A DNA stretch of 64,000 nucleotides from Lewinellaceae bacterium (GTDB lineage Bacteria; Bacteroidota; Bacteroidia; Chitinophagales; Saprospiraceae). Shown piece after piece: positions 44,234-52,108 of this stretch; position 1 is the first letter of the stretch, and each line of letters opens with the position of its first letter. The position numbers were made by a program, and so were the translations under genes. Under the pieces are notes generated by a model, which was not told the origin of the DNA, did not search any database, and saw only the letters and a program-made list of their open reading frames with translations. The stretch covers positions 186,001 through 250,000 of the forward strand of contig JACJYP010000004.1 of assembly GCA_020636045.1 (NCBI GenBank), written 5' to 3'.

Positions 44234-44647
44234 TCAACGCATCCCACACCACCAGTCGGCGATGATGTAGCATTTGCAGCCGAGTTCCGCTGTCATAAAA
44301 CAGACGCCCGAAACGCAGTCGTTGCTGCAATCCGAGTGGCACTTTTCGCAGTTGTCGTAATACGGGTAATTGACTTTCGCTTCGAATACCAGTTCGGAGC
44401 CGATTACCGGAAATCTGGTGGCTTTCGGGGAATGAAGCGCGACATCTTTACCGTTCACCCGGACCGTCACCGTTTTTTCATCCTTGTTGACCGCCAACAC
44501 CTTTCCCGTCAGGCGGGCAGGCAGGGTCCTGTCCGTTTTTACCTCGCTTTTCGCGGGCGTTTTTGTAGTGACTTTTTGTGCGACGGCAATCGACTGGGTG
44601 CCCAGGAAGGCGATCAGGGTAAGGCTTGCGAACAAATGCTTTCTCAT
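44234..44647 (-). CDS. Small Cys-rich secreted protein
   Basis: A 137-residue protein; the ATG at 44647 (MRKHLFASLTLIAFLGTQSIAVAQ) gives a signal peptide, while upstream frame sequence is unlikely coding. The middle forms a short beta domain (LTGKVLAVNKDEKTVTVRVNGKDVALHSP). The C-terminal ~45 residues hold eight cysteines in the order C-x2-C-x3-C-x3-C-x4-C-x8-C-x1-C, then WWC near the end (DNCEKCHSDCSND...). That arrangement could bind metal or form several disulphides. No named family was recognised. Its 3' end lies 182 bases from paralogue B, so it is probably a separate gene. Confidence 0.75.
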   Translation of the reverse strand: MRKHLFASLTLIAFLGTQSIAVAQKVTTKTPAKSEVKTDRTLPARLTGKVLAVNKDEKTVTVRVNGKDVALHSPKATRFPVIGSELVFEAKVNYPYYDNCEKCHSDCSNDCVSGVCFMTAELGCKCYIIADWWCGMR

Positions 44648-44918
44648 TTTCAAAAGTTTTGGATTCCTACTCGTATGGCTTTTCGGAACGCGCCCCGTTT
44701 TTTCAAGTGGGTTCTGATCTCCACCGGTTCTTTGGCGGCATGATTGTTCCTTTTTCCCATATCCATCCCTTTGTAAAAATGTTACCTGTGGCGTCGACAG
44801 CACCACAGAACGGAGTGTCAAGATACTCTATGTCCTTTGAAACCAGAAAGAACACGCAGCTTTATTATTTTACCGGAAAGATTGTGCCAACAGGTTCATT
44901 ATCAAGTCATCGGGGTCC

Positions 44919-45209
44919 GTTGTAACGACTAACGCCCTTTGTGTTGTCGCTGCAAGGAACGTTGTAACGACTAACGTCCTTTGTGTTGTCGCTGCAAGGA
45001 ACGTTGTAATGACTAACGTCCTTTGTGTTGTCGCTGCAAGGAACGTTGTAACGATTAACGCCCTTTGTGTTGTCGCTGCAACAAACGTTGTAACGACTAA
45101 CGTCCTTTGTGTAATCGCTGCAAGGAACGTTGTAACGACTAACGCCCTTTGTGTAATCGCTGCAACGAACGTTGTAACGATTAACGCCCTTTGTGTTGTC
45201 GCTGCAAGG
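44919..45209. repeat. Seven-copy 42-bp tandem repeat array
   Basis: Copies start with GTTGTAACG at 44919, 44961, 45003, 45045, 45087, 45129 and 45171. A representative unit is GTTGTAACGACTAACG[T/C]C then CTTTGTGTTGTCGCTGCAA. Copies differ at a few sites (C/T in AACGYCC, GTTG/GTAA, AAGG/ACAA/ACGA). There are no spacers and no cas genes, so it is not a CRISPR array. The unit length is a multiple of 3 and the frame is open on the plus strand, but the translation is low complexity. Confidence 0.92.
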
Positions 45210-45322
45210 TTGACCGTAAAGACAACACCATCCCGGTTTGTCTTGAATCCCGCCCGGCTACATGGTCCGCTGAAAATGGAAGTTTGTGAGCCCGGCGCCG
45301 GTGTTTAGTGCGTTTCGGTGTT

Positions 45323-45922
45323 TCAACGAACCTCGAAATCCGTTGTGCCTGCAGGCTGCCCCGGGGTTCCGTTTTCCGCAAAATAGCGCCACAATGCCGC
45401 GGCATGCAGGGCCTGCGAGACGCCGCCGGTGCGCAACATCTCCAGCACTTCCTGCACCGACAACAGACACACGCTGATCTCTTCGGTGCCGTCGAGGTCC
45501 TGCTGCGCGATGCGGCGCACGCCGGTGGCGAGGAAAATATGGCAGGTATTGGTATGCGTGGCCGGATTGGGGCACAACTCGACCCACAACCGCCATTCGC
45601 CGCCGCCATAGCCCGTCTCTTCGAGCAATTCCCGCTGCGCGCCTGCAAGGTGCGCCTCGCCCGGGTCGGCCACACCGCCGGCCAGTTCGTAGTGCACCTG
45701 TTGCAGACCGTGGCGGTACTGCCGGATCAGCACGAACAGCCCATCCTCCGTAATGGCAATGGTATTCAGCCAGTCGGGGTACTCGAATATAAAATAATCG
45801 TCGATGCGGGTGCCGTTCGGCAGCATGACCGTATCCTCGCGCAGCACCATATAGGGTTTCCGGTCGAGCACATAGCGGCTGTCGGTCACGCGCCAGGGCT
45901 GCGGTTCGTCGTGTTTCATCAT
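45323..45922 (-). CDS. Nudix hydrolase
   Basis: A 199-residue protein; the start at 45922 (MMKHDEPQPWRVTDSRYVLDRKPYMVLREDTV) is preferred to a longer frame that overlaps the DAACS promoter region. The Nudix box GGVADPGEAHLAGAQRELLEETGYGG matches G-x5-E-x7-R-E-x2-E-E-x-G. It hydrolyses nucleoside diphosphates linked to another group; the ADP-ribose pyrophosphatase-like opening suggests an ADPRase, but this is not decisive. It is divergent from the DAACS transporter gene. Confidence 0.92.
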   Translation of the reverse strand: MMKHDEPQPWRVTDSRYVLDRKPYMVLREDTVMLPNGTRIDDYFIFEYPDWLNTIAITEDGLFVLIRQYRHGLQQVHYELAGGVADPGEAHLAGAQRELLEETGYGGGEWRLWVELCPNPATHTNTCHIFLATGVRRIAQQDLDGTEEISVCLLSVQEVLEMLRTGGVSQALHAAALWRYFAENGTPGQPAGTTDFEVR

Positions 45923-45999
45923 GGGAATATTGAAAACGTTGAAAAATGGCGGGAAAGGCCGCGGTCGTTGAATTATGCAGCGCAATATCCAATACTTTT

Positions 46000-46007
46000 T
46001 ACATTTG
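46000..46007 (+). promoter_or_regulatory. -7 element upstream of the DAACS gene
   Basis: TACATTTG (exact TAnnTTTG) 128 bases before the ATG at 46136. No TTTG at 19-21 bases upstream. It gives a long leader if used. Confidence 0.4.
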
Positions 46008-46135
46008 CCAGCGCCCGCACCGATCGCGGAATTTCCCTGAAATACCGGAGCGAACCAAAACAATGTGCGTATCCAGGCGGCCTTTTCCCGAAAAACGCAG
46101 CGCCTGTATCCGCGAAACCAACACAACAATCGATC

Positions 46136-47443
46136 ATGAGAAAATTAGCGTTGCACTGGCAGATCATCATCGGCATGGTCCTCGGGGTCGCGTTCGGGGC
46201 CGTGGCTTCCTGGGCGCAGTGGCATTCTTTTATCACCGACTGGATCAAACCCTTCGGCGCCATTTTTCTCAACCTGCTCAAACTAATCGCCGTTCCCCTG
46301 ATCATCAGTTCGCTCATCAAGGGCGTGGCCGACCTGAAGGACATTTCCAAATTGTCGACCATGGGCCTGCGCACGCTGGGCATCTATATTTTTACGACGG
46401 CCATCGCGGTATCCATCGGACTCGTGGCGGTCAATATCTCGCAGCCGGGCCATTTTGTGAGCCCCGAGACGCGCCAGCAACTCAACGACACCTACGCCGG
46501 CGATGCCACCGCCAAGATCAGCGCGGCCGAAGAACAAAAGAACAAATCGCCGTTGCAGCCCCTGGTGGACATGGTGCCCGACAATGTGTTCGGTGCGGCC
46601 TCCACCAACAGCAACATGCTGCAGATCATCTTTTTCGTGATCTTTTTCGGTGTGGGCCTCATTCTTATCCCGGCAGAAAAATCGGCGCCCGTGATCGGCT
46701 TTTTCGACGGCATGAACGAGGTGGTCATGAAAATGGTGGACCTTATCATGCTGGCGGCGCCTTACGGGGTATTTGCCTTGTTGGCCGCGTTGGTCGTGGA
46801 GTCCCCCTCGTCGGATATATTCATCGCCCTGCTGGGCTACATGGGCACCGTCGTGGCGGGGCTGGCCTTTATGATCTTCATCTTCTACCCCACCCTGGTG
46901 CGGATCTTTACGCAAAAGAATCCGCTCTTCTTCCTGAAAGGCTTCGCGCCGGCGCAATTACTGGCATTTTCCACCAGTTCGAGCGCCGCAACCCTGCCCG
47001 TGAGCATGGAACGCGTGGAAGAACACCTCGGCGTGCATGAAGATGTGGCGAGTTTCGTGATGCCCATCGGCGCCACGGTGAACATGGACGGCACGGCGCT
47101 CTATCAGGCCGTCGCGGCGGTGTTCATCGCACAGGCCTACGGCATGGACCTCTCCCTGGGCGCCCAGATGGGCATTATCCTGACCGCCACGCTGGCATCC
47201 ATCGGCTCGGCGGCGGTGCCCGGCGCGGGCATGGTCATGCTCGTGATCGTGCTGGCACAGGCGGGCATCCCCGAGGCCGGGCTGGCGCTTATCCTGGCCG
47301 TTGACCGGCCACTCGATATGTGCCGCACCGTCGCAAACGTCACCAGCGACGCCACCGTGTCGATGATCGTGGCCAAAAGCATCGGAAAACTCGGCGACCC
47401 GGAGCCCAAGGACTGGGATGATAATTATCCGAAAGAAGGATAG
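46136..47443 (+). CDS. Dicarboxylate/amino acid:cation symporter (DAACS)
   Basis: A 435-residue SLC1-type transporter from the ATG at 46136 (MRKLALHWQIIIGMVLGVAFG). Signatures: the serine-rich SSSAATLP re-entrant loop (FSTSSSAATLPVSMERVEEHLGV), the VMPIGATVNMDGTALYQAVAAVF motif and an aspartate/asparagine-containing VDRPLDMCRTVANVTSD near the end. These are the substrate- and cation-binding motifs of glutamate/aspartate/C4-dicarboxylate carriers. The substrate cannot be told apart. It has the usual 8 transmembrane helices and two hairpins. Confidence 0.95.
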   Translation: MRKLALHWQIIIGMVLGVAFGAVASWAQWHSFITDWIKPFGAIFLNLLKLIAVPLIISSLIKGVADLKDISKLSTMGLRTLGIYIFTTAIAVSIGLVAVNISQPGHFVSPETRQQLNDTYAGDATAKISAAEEQKNKSPLQPLVDMVPDNVFGAASTNSNMLQIIFFVIFFGVGLILIPAEKSAPVIGFFDGMNEVVMKMVDLIMLAAPYGVFALLAALVVESPSSDIFIALLGYMGTVVAGLAFMIFIFYPTLVRIFTQKNPLFFLKGFAPAQLLAFSTSSSAATLPVSMERVEEHLGVHEDVASFVMPIGATVNMDGTALYQAVAAVFIAQAYGMDLSLGAQMGIILTATLASIGSAAVPGAGMVMLVIVLAQAGIPEAGLALILAVDRPLDMCRTVANVTSDATVSMIVAKSIGKLGDPEPKDWDDNYPKEG

Positions 47444-47581
47444 CGTGTTGAAATTGGAAACTGGAAACTGGAAATTAGGTCGTCATCCGTCAAAAAGTTG
47501 ATATTTGACAAACGGGTCTTGATCAGCGATTTGTGCGGATAATAAAATATTTATGTTCAAGCATTTATCTCATGTTGTATC

Positions 47582-47672
47582 GGTAGCGCGGCGTTTACGC
47601 CGCCCGGGTCAAGGTCATTTATGGCCGTAATGCAGGACAGTCGGCCATAAATGAGCGCCAACAAGGCGGAAT
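47582..47672. repeat. Palindromic repeat, degraded copy
   Basis: Begins GGTAGCGCGGCGTTTACGCC, followed by CATTTATGGCCG and its complement CGGCCATAAATG. The right end (AACAAGGCGGAATACGG) has lost most of the complement of the left end. The same element is complete at 51768-51873. Directly upstream, 47449-47475 is a short AT-rich run of GGAAACTGGAAA repeats. Confidence 0.8.
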
Positions 47673-47765
47673 ACGGATGCGAACCGTAACCGGATATCGA
47701 TAACATGCTGTGGTATATGTCGTAATTCGTACACACTGCTATAAAACTGTTTCAACGGAAATCAC

Positions 47766-49004
47766 ATGTCGGAAAACCCTGCCAGCACCCGTATCCTGAA
47801 TGCCGCTGTCATCGTAGCGGCGCTCGGCTACTTTGTCGATATCTACGATCTCCTGCTGTTCGGGTTTGTCCGCGTCAAAAGCCTGCAGGACCTCGGTTTT
47901 CAGGGGCAGGCGCTGACGGACACCGGTATTTCCCTGCTCAACTGGCAAATGGCGGGCATGTTGCTCGGCGGACTGCTCTGGGGTGTGCTGGGCGACAAAA
48001 AAGGCCGGGTGCGGGTGTTGTACTTTTCGATATTCCTGTATTCCGTTGCCAATATCCTCAACGGATTTGCCCAAACGGCCACCGAATACGCCATTTTCCG
48101 CTTCCTGGCGGGCATCGGGCTGGCGGGCGAACTGGGCGCGGGCATCACGCTTGTATCGGAGATCCTGCCAAAAGAAAAACGCGGCTACGGCACCATGCTG
48201 GTAGCGTCCATCGGACTGAGCGGCGCCCTGCTGGCCTGGGTGGTCGACCAGTTCTTTCCCTGGCGCACCTGCTACTTCGTAGGCGGCGGACTGGGGCTGC
48301 TGCTGTTGCTGTTGCGCATCAGCGTGAGCGAGTCGGGTATGTTCCGCGAAGTGCAACAATCGAAACACATCAGCCGCGGCAATTTTTTGTCGCTCTTCAC
48401 CGACTGGAATCGCTTCAACCGCTTCGTGCGTTGCCTGCTGATCGGCTTTCCTACCTGGTACGTCGTGGGCGTGCTCATCACCCTGGCGCCGGAATTCGGC
48501 CGGGCAAAAGGCCTGGAAGGCATCACCGGCGGACATGCGATCGCAGCCTGCTATACGGGGCTCATTCTGGGCGATATTGCGTCGGGCCTGCTCAGCCAGT
48601 ACCTGCGCAGCCGCCTGAAAGTGATGTGGATATTTCTCACGCTCGATACGCTCGCCGTGGCGTACTACCTGGCGGGCGGGTTCTCGACGGCGGCGTCCTT
48701 TTACTTCGCGCATTTCCTGCTGGGCATTTCCGTCGGCTTCTGGGTCATCTTCGTGACTATCGGCGCCGAGCAATTCGGCACCAACCTGCGGGCTACCGTA
48801 GCGACCTCGGTGCCCAATTTCGCCCGCGGCATGCTGGTGCCCATCGGCGCTTCCTTCAAATGGCTGAAATCCCCAGCGGGGACGGGCGACATCGTGACGG
48901 CCGCCTGGATCGTCGGCGCCGTGTGCATCGCGATCGCCTTTGCAGCGCTGGCAGGCATGAAAGAGACCTTTCATGAGGATTTGAATTATGTGGAAACGAT
49001 CTGA
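47766..49004 (+). CDS. MFS transporter, metabolite:H+ symporter type
   Basis: A 412-residue transporter with about 12 helices. The cytoplasmic GDKKGRVR motif between TM2 and TM3, the early acidic FVDIYDLLLFG in TM1 and the RFLAGIGLAGELGAG motif in TM4 place it in the metabolite:H+ symporter (MHS/sugar porter-like) group of MFS. The substrate is not evident. A single gene after a 322-base gap that holds a decayed repeat and no clear promoter. Confidence 0.92.
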   Translation: MSENPASTRILNAAVIVAALGYFVDIYDLLLFGFVRVKSLQDLGFQGQALTDTGISLLNWQMAGMLLGGLLWGVLGDKKGRVRVLYFSIFLYSVANILNGFAQTATEYAIFRFLAGIGLAGELGAGITLVSEILPKEKRGYGTMLVASIGLSGALLAWVVDQFFPWRTCYFVGGGLGLLLLLLRISVSESGMFREVQQSKHISRGNFLSLFTDWNRFNRFVRCLLIGFPTWYVVGVLITLAPEFGRAKGLEGITGGHAIAACYTGLILGDIASGLLSQYLRSRLKVMWIFLTLDTLAVAYYLAGGFSTAASFYFAHFLLGISVGFWVIFVTIGAEQFGTNLRATVATSVPNFARGMLVPIGASFKWLKSPAGTGDIVTAAWIVGAVCIAIAFAALAGMKETFHEDLNYVETI

Positions 49005-49012
49005 TGATCTAA

Positions 49013-49352
49013 GTTGGCAGTGGCCGTTGGCAGTAGCAGTTAAGAGGAATAGTGATATTTGGAAAAAACAGAAATCGCAATGATCTGTGCAGTAATTCGT
49101 ACCATTATCAACGACGACGACCAACAACTCAGCACCCAATCGCCCCATAGGGGCCGGCAGTTTATAGCAAAAACGTCTTGAATGAATTACCGCTCTGTAG
49201 GAACCGGCCTCTGCACCCGGATGTGGCCGGCTCCTACGGAGCGGAATAACACAGAGATCGCGAATCCTATTAACCGCCGGCCCCTACAGGGCGGCTACCC
49301 ATGAGTCGAACTGTTGCCGAAAACAGCAACTGCTACTGCTTCTGCCAACTTT
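49013..49352. repeat. Nested inverted repeats flanked by GCAGTnGCAGT motifs
   Basis: 49016-49042 carries GGCAGTGGCCGTTGGCAGTAGCAGT and 49326-49352 its complement-like CAACTGCTACTGCTTCTGCC. Inside, CGCTCTGTAGGAACCGGCC (49191-49209) pairs with 49225-49243, and CGCCCCATAGGGGCCGGCAG (49141-49160) pairs imperfectly with 49273-49293. Together this is a nested hairpin about 340 bases long with no coding capacity. Confidence 0.7.
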
Positions 49353-49369
49353 TACTTTCGAAAGTTACC

Positions 49370-50010
49370 TGACAAACATTTACGCAACGCATTTGCCGTC
49401 CGCGAGGCATGCCCGGCCGCAGGGAATGTACCGCCGCAGGCGGCGCCTTTAACAGGATGAGCAAGTCCGGATATGGCGAAAAGGAACCCTGGCCTGTTAA
49501 AACAGCGCAATTCCGAAGGTCGCCGGCACTGCCGGAAGGACTGCTCTTTTGGATACTTTCTTTGGGCAAGCAAAAGAAAAGTATCAAAGCCGGCAAAGGT
49601 GTAAATGCCAAACGCCTTCCATAAGGCCGGACATAAATCCGGGAGTTTTGTTCAAAGGCCGATCCCGGTGCAAGAAAAACCCAACACGGGTTTGATTACG
49701 TCAACTATTTATCAACGCATTCCCTAACCGGAATGTTGGAGGCACCATCTGGGATCGTCGAATATGGAAAAGGACACCTGGCCTGTTACAAACTGCGCAT
49801 TCCGAGTCCCCAAGCCTACTTCTTTAATGAACATTTGGGTATGATAGACGTACCCCACAAGCGTCGGGAAAAGCCGGAATACAAGGATGGCGTGATAAAT
49901 ACGCCAAGAGACCGCCAATCAAATCCGGAAGTTTTGTTCAAAAGGTCGATCCCATGCTACGTTTCGTGCTTGGTCAAAAGACACGAGCACGGCGAATCAG
50001 GATATTAATA
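49370..50010. other. Intergenic region of decayed repeats, no gene
   Basis: About 640 bases with two related segments (49458-49530 and 49755-49810), each containing a form of CCTGGCCTGTTA..AA..GCGCA.TTCCGA. A hairpin reading GGATACTTTCTTTGGGCAAG..AAGAAAAGTATC lies at ~49550-49592. The stretch at 49936-50005 resembles ~38490-38580. The short frames here look like non-coding repeat translated by chance; no family is supported. Confidence 0.55.
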
Positions 50011-50055
50011 CGGCGGCGGCGAAGGCCGATATGAAAATGCTTGACCATCAATTAG

Positions 50056-51645
50056 TCAAAACTCCAGCCGGAAAAGGCGAAACTCCCGGTTGTGAATCCC
50101 CACCACCACAACCGTGTTGGCGCCCGTCTGCAAAAAGTCGGGCGTATGGAGAAACACCTCCATATCCTCAAAATTAAAAACAGCGTCGAAATGCTTGTCG
50201 CCTTTAGGGCCGACGGAGCAGATCACGACATTCGGCTTTTTGCTTTTCAGGGCGATACCGGAGGAGCCGGGGGCGATCACCGGCTCGATGTCCTTGACCG
50301 TTTTGAACTGCTCGCGGAAGTTTTTCGCATTGTCGTTGTAAATAAAACAGAAGGTATCGTCCTTTCGCAGGGCAAGGTGGAACAAGCCCAGCACGGTGCC
50401 GCCACCGGTAACTTTATGCGGCACGATCACCTCCCGCTCTACTTTGCCCGCCGGGTCGAACCCGATCAGCACGATCATTTCCGAGTAGTTGTTCACGCTG
50501 TGAATGATCTGTCCCTGGGTCGCGATGTACCAATCCTGCTCCATATCGAGGTGCATCCTGCCGTCGTCGTCCAGCCAGGTCTTGAAGATATCGAAATACT
50601 GAAACCCGTACCCGTACACGAGTTTCGACTTTGATTCCAGGAAGGTCTTCGTTTCGGTCTTGTACGGATTTAGCACAGGTTTGCCGGCCTTCCAGGTCGA
50701 GCGGTCGATCCGGACCCATGCCGTGCCGAGCGAGGTGGGCGGTATCCCTCTTTTGAACTTTTCCTTTTTCGAGATCAGGTTATACATCCCGACGCCGTAG
50801 AGGTTGCCGTTTTTATCGGCGTTCACCTGAAAATGGAGCAGGAAGTTTTCGCCCAGATCGATGGGGATGCGCCGGGGCTCCTTTTCACCCGCGGGGAAAA
50901 CGAACAGTTCCTCGACAAATTTTTTGGCGTTCTTGTCGTCTTCCCAGGAGACCAGCGCGCTGAAATCGCCCTGATTGGTCACGGCAAATCCCTTTATATC
51001 CATCTCTTTGTTGATGTAGGGAAAGGTCGTGGCGCCTTCCTGAACGATGTTGAAATCGCCGTCGAACACCTGAAAACTCATTTCCTCGGGCTTCTTGCCC
51101 TTCACGGCGGGGCGCGTCACCACTGCCAGCAACGCGCTGTCGGGAGAATACAGGATATTGAACCGCCCGCCGCCTTTTTTCGATTCCATCTTCGCCACCT
51201 TGACACCCCTGCCGAGTTTCCCGTCATCGCCGAGTTCGTGGCGGTACAAATACCGCATGTCCTCCTTTTTGTCGAAGTACGCCGAAAAAAACCAGGGTTT
51301 CCCCTTGACGCGATACACCCCCTGGTAATACCGCTTATAACCGTCCACTTCTCCGGCGGAAAGCGTCTTTGAAAAAAGTTGCTCGAGTGATTTGTCGTAT
51401 TTCTCGATCAGCACGACGGGGTCTTTGTCGGCGATGGCGCCGAACAGCACTTCGCCGGCGGTCGTTTTGTCTTCCGACTTGACCAGGTAAATGTTCCCGG
51501 CCGGGTCGTTGAACATATCGGTGACGTAGGTTTGTTTTTGCTCGTTTTTATAAACAGGGCTCATCTCGACTTTCACATTGCCGGTCGGCTGGGCAAAAAC
51601 AGGAGAAACGAGGCAAAGCAGGGCTAAAAAGAGGAACGGTTTCAT
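50056..51645 (-). CDS. Secreted protein of unknown function (529 aa)
   Basis: Signal peptide MKPFLFLALLCLVSPVFAQ. The mature protein appears beta-propeller-like, with segments such as FNDPAGNIYLVKSEDK, GKPWFFSAYFDKKEDMRYLYRHEL, LYSPDSALLAVVTRP, GDFSALVSWED, ADKNGNLYGVGMYN and DDTFCFIYNDNAKN, each a strand group ending in G/N-x-x-Y/L. It has a C-terminal GIHNREFRLFRLEF and no T9SS sorting domain. I do not recognise a named family. It is long, single-copy in the window and has no operon partner. It probably sits in the periplasm or is released. Confidence 0.8.
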   Translation of the reverse strand: MKPFLFLALLCLVSPVFAQPTGNVKVEMSPVYKNEQKQTYVTDMFNDPAGNIYLVKSEDKTTAGEVLFGAIADKDPVVLIEKYDKSLEQLFSKTLSAGEVDGYKRYYQGVYRVKGKPWFFSAYFDKKEDMRYLYRHELGDDGKLGRGVKVAKMESKKGGGRFNILYSPDSALLAVVTRPAVKGKKPEEMSFQVFDGDFNIVQEGATTFPYINKEMDIKGFAVTNQGDFSALVSWEDDKNAKKFVEELFVFPAGEKEPRRIPIDLGENFLLHFQVNADKNGNLYGVGMYNLISKKEKFKRGIPPTSLGTAWVRIDRSTWKAGKPVLNPYKTETKTFLESKSKLVYGYGFQYFDIFKTWLDDDGRMHLDMEQDWYIATQGQIIHSVNNYSEMIVLIGFDPAGKVEREVIVPHKVTGGGTVLGLFHLALRKDDTFCFIYNDNAKNFREQFKTVKDIEPVIAPGSSGIALKSKKPNVVICSVGPKGDKHFDAVFNFEDMEVFLHTPDFLQTGANTVVVVGIHNREFRLFRLEF

Positions 51646-51767
51646 GTAAAACGGGTTTGTGGTGAATTTCCGGGATCGGATGCCGGTTCAAATATAGGCA
51701 GTTGTTCAGGTTGTCACCAACAGATTTCCTTAACGGGATCCCGCTCGTCACAAGCGCGCGGAGAGCC

Positions 51768-51873
51768 GGTAGCGCGGCGTTTACGCCGCCCGGGTCAAGG
51801 CCATTTATGGCCGTAACGCGTAACAGTCGGCCATAAATGACCTCCAACAAGGCGGCGTAAACGCCGCGCTACC
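51768..51873. repeat. Palindromic 106-bp repeat, complete copy
   Basis: The outer arms (51768-51790 and 51851-51873) are a perfect 23-bp inverted repeat starting GGTAGCGCGG. An inner pair, CATTTATGGCCG (51802-51813) with CGGCCATAAATG (51828-51839), makes a second stem. A partly decayed copy with the same left half is at 47582. No protein is encoded, so it is MITE- or REP-like. Confidence 0.88.
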
Positions 51874-52019
51874 AATTTCCGTGCAGTTGCAGCGCCCCGC
51901 AATCTGCAAACGCAACTAACCGGCCTCCGGCGTTTCTCGAAATCCCGAAAACACTTGTTGCATTTCCATGTTGAAATATTGCGTCAGGTCCCAAACCCAG
52001 AAAAATTGACGCCAAACCT

Positions 52020-52027
52020 TATATTTG
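52020..52027 (+). promoter_or_regulatory. -7 element upstream of lpdA
   Basis: TATATTTG (exact TAnnTTTG), 81 bases before the ATG at 52109. The -33 region is weak. Confidence 0.5.
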
Positions 52028-52108
52028 CCCCTTCGAAACCAAATTATATTTTTGCCGGAGCATTTCCGGTCTTTCACGACAGTTTTCACCGATCAAGTTT
52101 TTTCATAC

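Noticed and set aside
44919..45209. CRISPR array
   Set aside because: The repeats are head-to-tail with no unique spacers and there are no cas genes.
45009..45308. 99-residue plus-strand frame
   Set aside because: It is mostly translation of the 42-bp tandem repeats, with no coding features outside them.
47739..49148. 469-residue minus-strand open frame
   Set aside because: Antisense to the MFS gene; long only because of GC-rich codons.
49333..49624. Short frames with conserved-looking peptides on both strands
   Set aside because: They lie in a hairpin-rich decayed repeat; this type of sequence is often mis-annotated in Bacteroidota.
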